Below are positions 9,598-23,829 of a stretch of DNA of 64,000 nucleotides, piece after piece (the stretch's first letter is position 1; every line of letters begins with the position of its first letter). The stretch spans positions 1,302,001-1,366,000 of the forward strand of contig JAVLRN010000008.1 of the NCBI GenBank assembly GCA_032821775.1, read 5' to 3'. The stretch is from Sanguinoderma infundibulare (lineage: Eukaryota; Basidiomycota; Agaricomycetes; Polyporales; Polyporaceae). The notes under the pieces were generated by a model that was not told the origin of the DNA, made no database searches, and saw only the letters and a list, made by a program, of their open reading frames with translations. Both the position numbers and the translations under genes were made by a program.

Positions 9598-12500
9598 AAG
9601 CTTCTACTAGCCGGTCGAGATTCGTGGACGATGCTGGGGGAAGAATTGCAGGGAAGGTAGTAGCCGTGTTTAGGGACACGAACACGCACTCGTCGTCGGT
9701 GGGGATGAGAGGGAAAGAGCTGAGGGCGTCAATCAAGTCGCCCGTAGGCGAGTCTAGGAAACGCCAGAAGTCTTGAATCCAATCCCGCGTTTTTCCACAT
9801 ACTCCATGCTGAGGCGTTTCGGGGATCTGAGTCTCTGATCGTAGAAGTGCGACAATGCTGGACTTGTCCCACGCAACGATGTTCCAACCTTTGTGAAGGA
9901 AGAGGTCCTGGTGGACCCCGGGATGAAGGAAACGAGCCGCCGGGAACAGCGGCCACAGCCTTGAATTTCCCCGTGGCCCTGCATAGATCGCGTCTCCATG
10001 TTGCACCGCTGAGATGTTCGCCAAGGTTCCATCAACAAGGGGACAGAGCGGGAGGCCGTGAAGGCTGGCGGCGGGAATTGGCGAATCCTTGTCTGACAGC
10101 ATGTATCGAACGACGCCTTCCAGATGTGACACCGAGATACTAGTGGACTTGTAGCAGGCGAGGAATTGCGCCCGAGATGAATCGATGATGTCTCGGAGAC
10201 AATCGGGGGATACCTTCTGGACGGACGGATGTGCGAGGACCCGGGAACGAACGAGTTGGGGTAGTTCGACCACCTGGCCCGGACGGAGTTGGTGGAGGAC
10301 TTCTGTGACAATCCGCGGTACCGGGCCACGTATGACAGCCATGGAGGGGCGAAGGAGCTGACCAGTGATGCCGCGAAAAACGTTGCGGGAGGATGCGAAG
10401 AGATGATCACTGTAGAAGGCGTCTACGAGGGCTCTGGAAAATTGATCGGCAGAACGGTCCACGTTCGCAGGCCAGGGAGTATGCACAGCAGGAAATTGGT
10501 TGTTGAGGAGTTCTATGATGCGAAGATAGAGGGGAGGGAGTGCCGTTGACAGGAGCCAGCGATTATATGCAGAATCCGGGTTGAGAGTACCATCGCCATC
10601 CCATCGAATATTTCGCCTGTTGTTGCCGAGAACAAACGATGCGTGAACATGAACGGGGAGGCTTGTCGTAATAGGAAGAGGAATAAATGAGAAGAAGTGG
10701 CAGTCCGAAGCATGATCTGCTCGATGAGCGGATTTCGCTGCTGGAGAAGTTCTTGCCGCCAATGCGATGCTGAGCTGCTTGAGACGATGTTTGTCGACAA
10801 TAGCGGGAACCCAGTCCGGAAATTGCTCTGGAGCAATCACCGTTTTGACAACGAGCCAGCAGGACTGGGTGTGGTGTGACGGGGAATCAGTACAGACATC
10901 GACAACGTATGGCTTATCGGTCTCTGAGTCGCCGGATTGCAGATCTTGACGTTGCGCAGTAACAGACCATATTGGGGTTGTCGCATCGCTTCCGAGCCCG
11001 CTCACCAGCGCGTTGATCTCTTCGACTGGAATGAAGAAGAGCGAGCGACCCGCCATCGCTTGGAACCTGTCCAACATGTCATGCACGTCACGCGTGGAGA
11101 GCGATCTCCGAGAGAGAGAGCTCCGGACAGCTTGTTCCTCTGTGCGCAAGGGTAGACGAATGATCGTCTTTCGTAGACATGTTAACATCGGCAAAGTATG
11201 CATCCAAAGCTAAGAAACCTACCCCATTGTAGTAAGTCTCTCCTCGAAACCCAAATAGGTCATGGAAGAGCTTCAAGTGCCCGGGATAGAGACTTCACCG
11301 AACATCAGTACTTTATTAAACCCAGTTCATCATAGCGTGACGTACCCTCTCATTCTCTCCATGGATACCACATACGAATTACTCCTCCAATCCTCCGGCA
11401 AATAACTTCCACTCGGGTCGAGCAGCAAGATATGCGATCCTGAAAGGATCATGACGACCTAGTAGATAATGTTACCAACAAGTCAGCAGACCAATCATTG
11501 GCATGAAATTATACATACCTCGGAAAAGTGGTAGAACGACAGCGCACTGAGCCCGAACCGTCCAACCGTTGTCTGTTTGTTCTCCTTCCCACCTCGTCCG
11601 ACACGGCATATACCTCGGATGTCCTCCATCGTCAATTCAGCGTCGTTGTGAACGACCAGGGCTGGACCTTTGCAGAACTGAGCCATGTTCTGACAGAGCA
11701 CTTCGGAGGGACCCGCTCGACGATCGTCGCCATAGTCGAGCATGATGTTGAACTTCTTGGCGCCAGTATTAGCAGCGTTGGCGAGGAACTCGTTGAATAC
11801 TAGACTGATATCATATGACCTGAGAACTTTCCCGATGAACGTAGTCATGTTCTCTCGTATATTCTCGGTGTCGACCTCGAGGGGCTGGAGGTGGAAAGAA
11901 CCCAGCGAGGGTATCCCCAAGACGGCGCAAAGTGCGTGAGGTATGGAGTAGTGGACCTGGACACGGTCGCTGGGGAACTCGAACTGCAACGCGCGGGTTC
12001 CGACATCATTGTAGAACAAACTTCGCACATGGTGGGGACGACACTGGGTATCTGGAACCAGAAGCTGATCCCGCTGGAGAGCAGTGAGAGACGGAAGTTC
12101 GAGACCTTGCAGCAGCTGGACGCAGTCCGGAACCGTCTGTTCAGAAGCCTGCGTCGACTGAAGTTGGCGAAGCTGGTCGATAATCGCATCGTTTGTGGGA
12201 CTGTCCGCATCAATGTCAGTAGTAGTAGCCAAGCAGGATTAGGAGTGTAAACTAACATTGGAGTGCAACCCATGCGTTGCAGAAAGGTTTTGACGCCAAG
12301 TTTGCGAGCGAGGTCGGGCGATATTTGGCCAAACCCACGCGGTGGCACGGGAAGATCGAAGACTGAGAAAGCGGGAGTATGGAGCTTCCCTGCCGAAGTA
12401 ATCACCCACTGGGCATGCCGAGCTGCAGAAGCAACATCGCCAAGTTGGTCGGGGGTCATCTCCTTGAACCGGCGTCCAAATTGCACAGTCAATGCTTCGA

Positions 12501-15500
12501 GGTAGTCGAGGTAGTCTGAATGGGACGCGGTCTGGGATTCTAACAGTATCTTCTTGAACTGATCGACTACAGTGGCTAGGGGAACGGGTTCGTGCCAGCC
12601 GAGCATCTTGCGAAGAAGCTTGGATTCCAACGTCGGCATGTCGAGAATGGGCATAACGCGATCACAGAGCATACTGCTCGTCCCATCGCGACAGTCCTGT
12701 GGCCTCATCAGGCCCTTTCTAGTGGGGATCCAGGCGAGGTTACGATCGTACACGACACCGGAGCAATTGAACCACGTCCTGTCCATAGCTGACAGTAGTC
12801 TGCGGGCGAGATCCAGTCCTTCCTGAGGGGGGCATGTGGTAACGTGGACGATCCTTGCTCGTACATATTCCGCGTTGAGTTCGCGGCGCAGAAGACCAAG
12901 AGACGCGAGCAACGATACCGTCTGGGAATTGGCCTGATCGTTGAAGATGGCGCTTGCGTCCCAGGAAGGGACAATGTCTGCGATCGAACACTGGGGGTCG
13001 ATAACATCCCTTGGGGCGAGGAGGCGATCCCCTTGACCCACACGGACGATGAGTGAGGCCCGAAGTTGTTCCGCCATGGAAGGAGTGAAGAGGGACTTGT
13101 GGTCGACGAGGTATGTTAACACTGTCAAGCGCGCCTGGGGACTCTGCTCGGCGAAATGATCGACGTGGAGCTGCAAGACGCGTTGAACGTCGAGTGGACT
13201 GTCAACAGCGGGAGAGTCGAACTCCTGGATGAGCCATCGCTCATCATCAGTGCAGTGCACAAATGTGACGTTCGCAATTTCGGGCAAGGGGAGGGTGATG
13301 TCGGCAGGACTGGTGATGCAGTAGAGCCGATGGTTACGGGGGAGGGCCCTTGTTCGTGTTGATCCGTCAGCGGCCAGGACTAGATGGATGGGAAGGCCGC
13401 GCAACGCGTTCTTCTGAGGCTTGCTGAGAAACTCGCCACTCTGTAGGCAGCTCGTAAGATGCTCCCGGAGGATACTCGCAACGTCGTCCTCGACGTTCAC
13501 CATGGACATGTTCCAAAAGACATCAAGCAAGGACGCGGCACGGGACAACGACCTGACCGACTTAAGATTCTGTCGTTGGAGAAAACCAAAAGGGATCCGA
13601 TGGTCCAGGATGGGGAGTCCGAGCCTCGACAGGGTCGATCGGTCAGAATCGGTCACCGCGGTTGAGTGCAAGAAGACCTGATCCTCCATCGACCGTAACT
13701 CGCCGGTCACCGTAGGAAGAAGAGGGATACTCTTGAGGCTCGGTAGTAGTTCGGCAGCGAAGGAGCAGGACTCGACCCATGTCCAGAACTTCTCGAGCCA
13801 TTCGACAGTCCCGCTCCACGACCAGACGCCCCATGCCGAATGGAAGTTCACTTGTGCGGACTCGATGTACGCAACGCACCTCGCCCGGTCGAGGGGGCGA
13901 ACGTTGAGGTGCGTGCTGCCATTGAATACCAGAAGTGTACGGGCTGCAGACGGTATGTCCCGAAGATCGATCGCATCGGCGTCGAACTGCCCGAACAGCT
14001 CAGCAGCCCCCTCGTCCAATAGTACGTGAACCTCCTGTTGTCCATCCCGATTCGCCTCCAAAGCGACGGCCTGTCCAGACACCAGGCGGAAGACGGGAAC
14101 GTCGACCAACTCTCGCACCTCCCACGACCTAAGCAAGAACTCGATGATGAGATCCTTCTGGAATTGCAGCAAACCCCAAACACTCTCTAAATTCTGCGAA
14201 CGTTCTTTAGTCTCCAAATGCAAGAAAGAAAGAGAAAAGACTCACCGCGAGCTCTGTATGCACATTGTGCGGAGTGAGCTCCCGGGACGGGCAAGTTTCC
14301 AACAGAACACCACGAAGACCCGCCGACGAAGGGAGGACGACGCTCAGCCCAGCCGCGACAAGCGCGCGCAGCTGCTCTTGATCATCTTGCGTTCCGGCAA
14401 TGAAGGCGTCCTTGAGGCACGTATGCTTGATCGTCAGCTGCGGATCTCCGGAGCCAACGTTATACACGGGCCAGATGGGGGCATCCCGGCTGTGAGCGAG
14501 CTGAACGACGTCGCGAAGGAGCGACGTCCAGTACGCTGCGTCTCCGCTAGTGTTGCGGTCCTGCAGAGGGGGAAGGCAATCGTACACAGACATGGAAGAA
14601 TGCCCATCCGAGATGCTTTCCAGAAACGCGAGCCACGCGCGAGGAATGAACGTGGAGAAGAGAAGCTTGTTCCAGGCTACTGCCAGCCTGTAATTCAAGA
14701 AACTTGGCGTCACTACCAACACATCTTTAAACGAAGGGAGACATGAACGTACTCATCAGCGGTCTGACGCATGATCGTCTCCGATGGGTTACGGAGGTTC
14801 TGGCGGGAGTCTGTAAGCGAGAAGACGCCATGGATATGGCACGGGAAATCGGTGATGAGAGGGAGAGGGAGGTAGGTGAAGAGCCGCCCACGGAACGTCG
14901 CCGGGGAATCGTAATCGGAGTCGTAATCGGCAGAGTCGATGTTGGAGGGATCGGACGCGTTGGTAGGGAATGCGAGCGCGATATCAGCACGGAGCTTCTC
15001 GCGCTCTACTTCTCCCGCGACCCACTCGCGGTTAGCGTTGAGATGCTGGCAAAGCAAATCGATGAACTCGTCCTCGGGAAACGAAACACGGGCAATAAGC
15101 CAGTCACGGACTGCAGGCAGAGACCCAAACGAGAATTGGCCTTTCGCGCCCAATCCAGGATACGTCGTTTTTGCAGTGGTGTAGATGGTGCGATTGAGGA
15201 CGGTGAAGATACCGCCCGAGTCAGATGAATGTATGGGTTGAGGGGGACCAGAACTTCCAATTGCCGACGCAAGGATCCGCTCCTGGCCGTCGACGCCGAT
15301 CTCCTTGATTTCGATATGCGTGATGTGGGAGAGGAAAAGCATTGCGATATCCAGCTCTTGATTGATGAACTCGACGAGGAGGTCGTGAATCTCGTCCGCC
15401 GAAGCCTCCTTGCTGGAGATCTGACTCTGCGATGACGCTGCGCGCAACGCCAGACGAACCACGGTCCCAGGGAAATTCGAGTAGGATCGTCCGCGGAGAA

Positions 15501-16157
15501 AGGAGTCGAACGGCTCGAGTTGGTCTGGGAATCGGGAGGCCACCTCCTTCAGCGACTGCTTCCATCCGCCATCCTCGAACGCCCATCTATGCGGATCGAA
15601 GATGACAAGATGGCTGCCGGAAAGATATTGTGGGTTGTCGGTGAGCTATGATACTTACCATGAGTACCTAGAGTCGAGGGAGAACAGATGATAGACGTAC
15701 ATGATAGTAGGCCCGCGATCCAAGCCCATGCTTGCCGATTTTTCTGCGCATGCCATCATCAGCTCTGGCAACTCACGACGCATCCTGACAGATCACGAAC
15801 TGAGTATCTCCGGTCTTCGATGACTGTCTGACTGTCCGAATGCCTTCCCAATCAGCGTCCGAGAAGATGGCATCGTTGTACGCCAAAAAGGCGGGTCCTT
15901 GCAAGTGAGCCAGTTTCTCGTTGATCAAGCTCTGGGTTCCACATTGGCGTAGATCGAGTACGAACACCTGTGAACACGGAAAACACACATCAGCTCCAGA
16001 CAGAGAGTGCATTTCTGATGCCACTCACCTGCTTTTTCGCCCTTGCATCGTCCGAATTCTGCAGAATCTCTCGGAATAAGCCAGTGCTGAACGGATATCT
16101 CCTCAGGATGGAAGCGAGGCTCGCGCTCAAATCCACCGTCTCGCCAAAAGCTGTCAT
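7371..16157 (-). CDS. Sacsin-like repeat protein with C-terminal BTB domain (2680 aa)
   Basis: Thirteen exons: 16157-16029, 15967-15801, 15743-15701, 15645-14753, 14687-14246, 14157-12257, 12200-11519, 11458-11346, 11292-11223, 11167-8447, 8368-7744, 7686-7534 and 7474-7371. Phases agree at every junction and the sum is 8043 nt. The start is MTAFGETVDL. The first Hsp90-like sacsin repeat begins at once with FREILQNSDDA (about residues 29-39), then NDAIFSDADW and TGDTQKIGKHGLG, the ATP-lid region. A second, more degenerate repeat starts near residue 1192 (NEFLANAANTGAKKF, HNDAELTMEDI, TVGRFGLSALSFYH) and continues with YPGHLKLFHD and TYYNGTIIRLPL. The last about 290 residues carry a BTB-type domain (VDIVFRIEG, ELWAHRELLATASDYLNELF). 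In animal sacsin this module is a chaperone; BTB suggests oligomerisation or cullin-3 docking here. Partner and role are unknown. Confidence 0.85.
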
Positions 16158-17272
16158 TATGAGAGAGCGCAGGGAATAGTGAAGGTGAGATATGGGGATA
16201 GGGAAGAGAAAGACGATGTCACATACGCATAAATCCCTCTAAAGAACCTTAAATCGCTACCGCAGCACAACGAAACACCGAAATGAGCACTGGAATCAAA
16301 CCTAGACTGCAGAAGCGCACACGTACCTCGGTTGGTTGCATCAAGACCACAGCGCTTCGACAACAATAGACGATCGTTCTCGAAGCGATAAGGAATCCTG
16401 AAAAAGCACGTTCACGCCGACTAGACAACCGACGTCCCCGCAGACGGGCTTGTGGACTTTCCAATGCGCAAGTTGGCATTCTTCGGACTGGAGTACGGTA
16501 CAGAGCAGTCAGCAAGCGACGTTCAAAAGCCGGGTGAGGGACGCATGCAATATGCTCCTGTAGCTCCATGTGACGTCGTCATTGAGGCAAGAGGTGTTTC
16601 TGAAGGAAGAATCCTGCGGAGGGAGGTCAAGGGTGTGACGCACAGCATCGGCTGTGTCGCGACCTAAAGAGATCATCGGCTTGGGAAAACGGTGGACCCA
16701 CAACTCAACTTGAATTCAGGAGTCGCATGTGTATAGGTAAGGACAGGACACATTGATGACATATAGTATGGTATACGGGCTACCTCCCAACAATGATCGC
16801 GCCTTCTGGGCGAATCATAGCCTCACGAATCTCAAGGCGCTCTCTCAACGCCGCCACGCCAGCTTGGGTACCGAGACATATATGGTCTCTCTAGGAGAAG
16901 ACAACGTGTGCCGTCTTCCCCGACAAGACAGAACCGATGCTCGTGCTCGGTGTCCGTATCCCGCACTTTGGCGACATACTCAAGGTCTCCCCTCCGCCAT
17001 CGGCACCGATAACACGCGACGGACCTTACGGCCATCAGCTGCCGACGTCCGTAGATGGCACCAACATATCATACAATGACCATAGCATACTCTCATACGG
17101 GTACAAAACTAACAAGAAGACGACAACACAGCGGCGCGAGTATTCCTCGAGCACAGGAACGAGCAAGAACTTAACGCCACCTTTGTGTCACGGCAGCCCA
17201 GTCGCGGACGCGTTGATCCCGTCCACAACTCGTGCCTGCGGTGGCGGTGGTGGTGGTCTAAGCACGGGACGC
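16158..17272. other. Intergenic, no gene recognised
   Basis: This stretch holds the promoter side of the sacsin-like gene and the 3' side of histone H4. Short open frames are present but none has a family match or convincing splice structure. Confidence 0.4.
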
Positions 17273-18012
<740 letters not shown>

Positions 18013-18246
18013 GACGAACTTGAGCTTGAGTAGCGGCTGTTAGAAGAGACGAGCGATAGTGGCAGGAGGAGGTGGTGGTCAGAAGTCAAGAGTGCCCGGG
18101 CGGCGCGGCGGTGCTTTCTGCCCACACTTAGACTTAGGCGCGCACGGAAGTATTTCGGCTATTTCCTTTTGAGGAGGAGGCTCGTCGCGAGGGACTCGCT
18201 TTCTTGGCTTCAACTGTTTCCTTCAGCTGTCCACCTGCTTGCTGCC
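18013..18246. promoter_or_regulatory. Shared divergent promoter, histone H4 / TFIIIC-like subunit
   Basis: The two start codons are 234 bp apart on opposite strands, so both 5'UTRs and promoters must fit here. I cannot assign specific binding sites. Confidence 0.6.
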
Positions 18247-19097
18247 ATGGCTGGTCTCTTTCCGGGCTACAAACACGTTGAATCGTTCGGCCCCGACTCC
18301 GACTACGAGGAAGAGGAGGAAGTCGAGTATGTAACTCTGGACCTGGGCACCGTCGAGCCTACACTCGTCCCTAGCTCCTCCTCGTACCGTCTGATTGTGA
18401 GTGCCTCGCTTTTTCCTGATCTCAAAGTCATGGCTAGCGACGATAGAGTTGACATGCGCAGGGCGCGCGGCTTAGGGTCTAGACACTCCAACACCCTTCC
18501 TGCAGCTTTCGGGGACGATGCTCATGGGCCAGCATGCCTCGTTGCTGGGAACGGAACTCCTATTTGGAGAGGCAGAAGTGGCAGGACCTAGTTCGGGCGC
18601 AAGCACAGGTGAGTAGCTTCATATGCGAACCTCGGCTTGCCTGAAAGCCAACAGTCCCCCCACTAGGCGCAGACGAACATCCGCCCGAACGAGCGCAGGG
18701 CAAGAAGCCGCTCGTGCACGTCGCGAACGCCGAACGACGAGTCCGTTTCAAAGAGGTGGAGCTCAAGCTGAAGGTCGCCGGGACGTCGTCAAACGGTGAG
18801 GGGGCAGTAGGGACACCGAAGACGAGCAACCTGGCCAAGAAGGTCAGAACGCAGATGCAACATGTCATGAGCGGCAGCGCTGGGCCCTCGCGGCGAGGTC
18901 GAGGCCGCGGAGGTGGGAGGAAGCGCGGGTCAACGAAGGGCAACTCCAAGGCATCATCGTCGCGATCCAAGACGCGCGATGCTGATCAGGACAAGGAAGG
19001 GGACGTTGCCGCTGAGCAGCCCGAGACGGGTGTCGCCGAGGATGACCGCGAAGATGGCTCGGGCTCTGCGTTGGTCCAGATGGACATTTCTGGATGA
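18247..19097 (+). CDS. TFIIIC subunit with triple-barrel domain (tau55/TFC7, sub6-like)
   Basis: Exons 18247-18396, 18476-18608 and 18667-19097 give 237 aa. The N-terminus has an acidic patch followed by a beta-rich stretch (EYVTLDLG, then LIGLDTPTPFLQLSGTMLMG and GTELLFGEAEV) that matches the triple-barrel domain by which TFIIIC subunits dimerise. The second exon must start at 18476 (after cttag): the earlier AG at 18460 would put a stop in frame. The C-terminal half is basic and low complexity, with an RGRGRGGGRKRG motif and an acidic tail, suggesting nucleic-acid contact. In RNA polymerase III transcription TFIIIC binds the A and B boxes of tRNA genes. The upstream in-frame codons before MAGLFPGYK are read as 5'UTR. 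Confidence 0.8.
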
Positions 19098-20872
19098 CCG
19101 TCGCGACTCCTGCGGAGCTCTGGTGTATCATTATGGGTCATGTATCTTGTGTGAGTAGTATCAGTGCCCCATATATGCATCTACCAGACTCATACTGTGG
19201 GTCAATCTACTGGGCTATGTGAATAGTTAGACTGTCAGAGTGCGTCGGAGGTCAGATATGACACCCTACTCCAGACCACGCTCTACCGCCGCCCGTCTAT
19301 CAAGAACACAACGAGGCAGGTCGCGTGCACAAGCCCGACGTCCAGTGGATACAGTTCGTTCATTTCCGCTCCCGGTCCTGCGAACTGCCTTGCTCGACGA
19401 GGTCCCCATCTATGCGTTCGCGGCCCTGCTTCTATCCATCTTTGGCTCCGTCTTTCGTTCACGGAAGCTTCCCTACTTTGCTGTTCGGCGCGGGTTCCCC
19501 GCTTGCGACACGAGGCTCCCCCAGGCCTGTCGACGTGCTGCGGCATGGCGATTGCTGTCAACCGCTTGCGTGCTTCTCGGCCATTTAAATAAGAGAGGAG
19601 GATCTAGGGTGGTGCATACAGCGACCTGTGGGTCTCCCGTCCTTTGTGTTTGAACTCGCACGCCATCGACCCGACCCCCACTATCGTAACGCGAACAATA
19701 TGCCACCGTGGTCCCCCCCTTCCTTAACTACGATGTTCCTCTCACTCTTCCTTGCGGCCGCACACTCCCACTTTGCTCTCGAGGGGAGATCAAGTGTATG
19801 TCGAGCGTCTGTCACCACCTATGATTTTACAATAACCTCATAATGACGCAGATAAGCACACCTTGTTCGGAGAGCTAGTGCGGGGGCGAGATGAGAGGCA
19901 AGGGATGTGTTGTATGTGTACGATGGTAGATGTTGTCATCTTGTCTTTTTTGCCCACTTACGATTGCTGACCACCGAGCACGCTTGCGTCCAGGGCCTTG
20001 AACATTCCCGATAGCGCGTACTCCACACATGTATTTCCACGTCTTCGGAAGAGGGCAGTGTTCGCATGCAGCGCAATCAAGAGAAAACGCGGGCGACGGA
20101 TGCAGTACCAGCACAGCCTCCAAACCTCGTCTGGCGGAGCGGTAAGGTGCGCATCTCGGCCCTTGTAGCAACGATCTACAGGATGGCGTGCTGTGGGCGA
20201 CATGACGGCATATTCGTTCTCGACCGTCGTCTCTCCCCTGGTGACCGTGACAGATTGTGAATGTAATGAACGGAGAATGTAGCTCCGGTGCCGAGGGTCT
20301 TCGTTTCCGAGATGGTGGATGTCAATAATGATGATGGATAATAGCAGCGTGATTGCTCGCTGTAAGTGCGCATTTCTGGATTATTTCGCCACTGGAAGAC
20401 GCACGCTGACCTCCTGTGTCAAAGTACGTGCCATTTGCTTCCGTGTTTCCAGTGTGCCACCTTCAGTCAACTCATGCGATGATTTGTGCAGCGATAAAAT
20501 TCCCCTGGACCCCCCATGGGGCTCCCGGACAGACATCGAACTCTTGAATTTGAAGATGCCACATCGCCACCCGCGTCTCCGTACCGCATTGCAATTGACG
20601 GTAACCTGCGAGTTGGCTTGCTGTTCATTGCATCCTTTTTGTTGTCGTTGTGCAAACAAGCAGCTGTCATTTGTGCCGTCTCGAGGTGCGCTACAGCGTG
20701 GGCAGCGTGTGGGTACTCCGTTCAGGTATGGTCCATATCACTACAGTCAAGGCTGCGTGGCGCTCATTTGAATGGTTTTATAGGACCCGTCTGTGCCAGC
20801 GACAGCCCCAGACCCATCCTTTACGTTTCCCTTCTTTCAACTCGGGCTAGTGCCTTTTATTCTTCGACAACC
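19098..20872. other. Intergenic, no confident gene
   Basis: A TATA-like tttaaata lies at 19586-19593, and a short frame with a hydrophobic leader starts about 110 bp later at 19700 (MPPWSPPSL). A possible intron would add nine codons and a stop. There is no cysteine pattern or family match, so I do not call it a gene. 20030-20870 has nothing recognisable except the promoter side of the protease gene. Confidence 0.35.
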
Positions 20873-23079
20873 ATGATTTCAGCTGGACTGCTTATTCTTT
20901 CTCTTGTTCCTCTTTGTTTTGGGCGACCTGCGCTCCTCTCTGATCTTCCCCGTGGCCTAATCACTGACCTCTTCGATGAGGTCGTAACGATACCCTTGAC
21001 CATCGCGCTGCACCCGAACAACAAGACAGGACTCATCGATACTCTGATGGACATCAGCAACCCTTCGAGCACCAACTACGGCCGGCACCTGTCCAAATCC
21101 GAGGTACGTCTGCTCCTCCAACATATCCGCCAATCAGGCTAATGAGTTCCCTTTTTTTCCAGGTCGTGTCCTTCGTCGCGCCCCTTCCCGAGAGCGTGCA
21201 GGCCGTGATGACCTGGCTCGCAAAGTACAACGTGACGCCACAGTCGACGTCGCCCGCCGGGGACTTGCTGCACCTCCGTGTGCCGATCGCAACCGCGAAC
21301 GCACTGCTGGGCGCGAACTACCAGGCGTTCGTGCACGATGAGACGGGCGCGGCGGTACACAAGACGGACTCGTACGCGATCCCGGCCGCGGTGCAGCCAC
21401 ACCTCGCGTTCGTGTATCCCACCACGCAGTACGTGTTGTCCATTTTTTACGAGTCGGATGTTGATGCAAAACCAAAATCATCGTGCGTACAGGGTGATAC
21501 CTCCCGTCAGCAGGTCTCCTCTCCCCACCGTGGTTCGCCCAAAGTTTGCGGCATCCGAGTCCGAGTCCGAGTCGGCGCCGAAGCGAGCGCTGGTGCCCGC
21601 AGTCTGCGTTCAAGGGATCCAGCCGCTGTGCGTTCAGGCACTGTACAACCTCCCCACCACGCCCGCGAGCGCGCCGAACAACAGCATCGCCGTCAGCGGG
21701 TTCTTGGGCGAGGTCGCGAACCAAACCGACTTGACGGTGCGTCTTGGCGCCACGCACACCTTCTCCCTCCTCTCCGTTGGCCTCAAGCTCTGGATCTGAC
21801 TCACGCTGTGTTGTACATGTAGGCCTTCCTGCAACTGACAAGGCCGGACATTCAAGACGGAACGTTCAGCACCCAGAGCGTAGATGGAGGGCCGACGACA
21901 GGGACCGGGACCCTGGAAGCCGTATGTTCTTCTTTGTACGACTCATTCTCGCGAGGCTGAATCCGATGCTTTTGTGTAATCACAGAGCCTCGACATCGAA
22001 TACACCGTCGGGCTCGCGACGAACGTCCCCGTGCAGTTCATCTCCGCCGGGGGCTCGGACCCAAACGACTTCTTCCAGTCCATCACGGACCTCGTCAGCT
22101 TCCTCCTCGAGCAGGACATCCCGCCGCCGGTGCTCACGACGAGCTTTGGTGCGGACGAAAATGCTGTTCCGCCGGAGGTCGCAGAGTGAGCACGCTATAT
22201 TCCCCCTTCTCATCTCGTTCCCGACTCATTGACGCGTTGCGCTGTGACAGGGCTCTGTGCTTCTCCTTTGCACAGCTCGGGACGCGCGGTACGAGCGTCC
22301 TGTTCGCCTCGGGCGATGGCGGCGTCGCGGGTATCCGGGCGAACGACACGTGCGGCGACGATGGCTTGTTCATCCCGGTGTTCCCCGCCACATGCCCCTA
22401 GTGAGTCGTCGTTCCGATTTTACTGTAGACTGCACACTCAGGAAGCTCTCTCTACTCTCGCAGCGTGACCTCGGTCGGGAGCACAGAAGGCGTCAGCCCC
22501 GAGACCGCCGCGACCTTCTCCTCCGGCGGGTTCTCCAACATCTTCCCGCAGCCCGACTACCAGTCCGTCGCAGCCGCCAACTACCTCAACGCGCTCAACA
22601 TCACCGCCAACGCGTCCGACCCAGGCTCGCTCGCGGGCAGGTTCAACGCCACCGGCCGCGCGTTCCCCGACGTCGCGATGCAGGGCCGGGACGTCGAGAT
22701 CGTCGCGGCGGGCCAGAGCCTCCCGATCTTCGGGACGAGTGCGTCGAGCCCGATGTTCGCGAGCCTGGTCGCGCTCGTCAACGACCAGCTGCTGAACGCG
22801 GGCAAGCCGCCGCTCGGCTTCCTCAATCCGCTCCTGTACGGGATGGCGGCCGAGGCGGGGGTGTTCAACGACATCACCGTGGGGAGCAACGTCGGGTGCG
22901 GGACGGCGGGCTTCCCGGCGATGCCTGGTTGGGACGCGGTGCGTGCCCCATTCTCTCGGTCGCTTGGTTCTGGAGAGCGGTATTGACGGATGTGTGTCTA
23001 GATCACTGGGCTGGGCACGCCGGATTATGTCAAACTACTCGGCGTGGCTATGGGGAGCGACCAGTCCTCGACGCTTTAG
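20873..23079 (+). CDS. Sedolisin-family (S53) secreted tripeptidyl-peptidase-like protease
   Basis: Eight exons: 20873-21103, 21163-21428, 21493-21736, 21823-21921, 21986-22185, 22251-22400, 22464-22938 and 23002-23079; 580 aa. A signal peptide (MISAGLLILSLVPLCFG) is followed by a pro-kumamolisin activation domain (SNPSSTNYGRHLSKSE). The S53 catalytic set is present: Glu279 and Asp283 in LEASLDIEY, the oxyanion Asp369 in FASGDGG, and Ser489 in FGTSASSP. The calcium-site region near the end reads GWDAITGLGTPDY. Members are acid serine-carboxyl peptidases matured by self-cleavage of the propeptide and act outside the cell, releasing tripeptides or cutting as endopeptidases. Several Asn-X-Ser/Thr sites suggest N-glycosylation. 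Nothing looks damaged. Confidence 0.93.
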
Positions 23080-23829
23080 GATGAGGGAATCCGTGTCCTC
23101 CTCGGCGGTGCTCCGTACGAGTACGAGTACAGTATCAGATGCGGGATGGGGTAATAAGAAGCAATAGTCACTATGGGCTTACTTACGTTGGTCACATATA
23201 TGATGCGTGCCCACTCCTCCGGATCCGGAATTGACGGCTCGCCCGCAGGAGGCGGCGGGCGCGATCGTTGGAGGGTTGATAAGCCTCAAACGTTGTGGGT
23301 CCACCCCTCGAAACATCCCGTCGCAGTCGCTGTCGCGCGTCACACCCTCGATCTTCCTCCCCAGCGTTTTTGCTGAAAGTACACCTCCAGCTGCAACAAC
23401 GACCTCAGCGCTGACCCGCTTTGTGGCCGTTTGGAAGTTGGCGGCGGGCAGCGATCCGGGTGGACGTTTCGCCGAGTATAGTAAGTGACCTTCCTTTTTT
23501 GGATAGCATTGTCCGCCGCGTCGCGCGGAGTTTCAAACGCGGCTGACCTCCCTCCAACGTACTTAAACCACAACCGCCTGTTCAAACCGCCAATGCATCT
23601 TACCCTCTTCCCCTTCGCAGGTTCCCGGGGTTCCGCCACTCAATGCTCGCCTCATCGCTCATTGTTCTTCAACATCGTCAGCTAAGCTCCGAGTCGCCAC
23701 CTCTCAAAGACGCACGAGAAGCCACAACCATCAATCACAGAAGACTCGGGAACGACATCGCCGCTCACCGTCTGTATGTGCTTAGCTCGATCTCAGGATA
23801 CTCTCACTGTGGTGGCTGACGTCTAGGAT
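23080..23829. other. Intergenic, nothing recognised
   Basis: This is the 3' flank of the protease gene. Open frames on both strands are short and show no family motifs or convincing introns. Confidence 0.35.

Noticed and set aside
16463..16667. Short frame ending Cys-Val-Ala-Thr, resembling a CaaX-terminated mating pheromone precursor
   Set aside because: It lacks the typical short Ser/Thr-rich leader and Glu-Arg or Glu-His processing site, has no pheromone receptor nearby, and a CaaX-like end can occur by chance.
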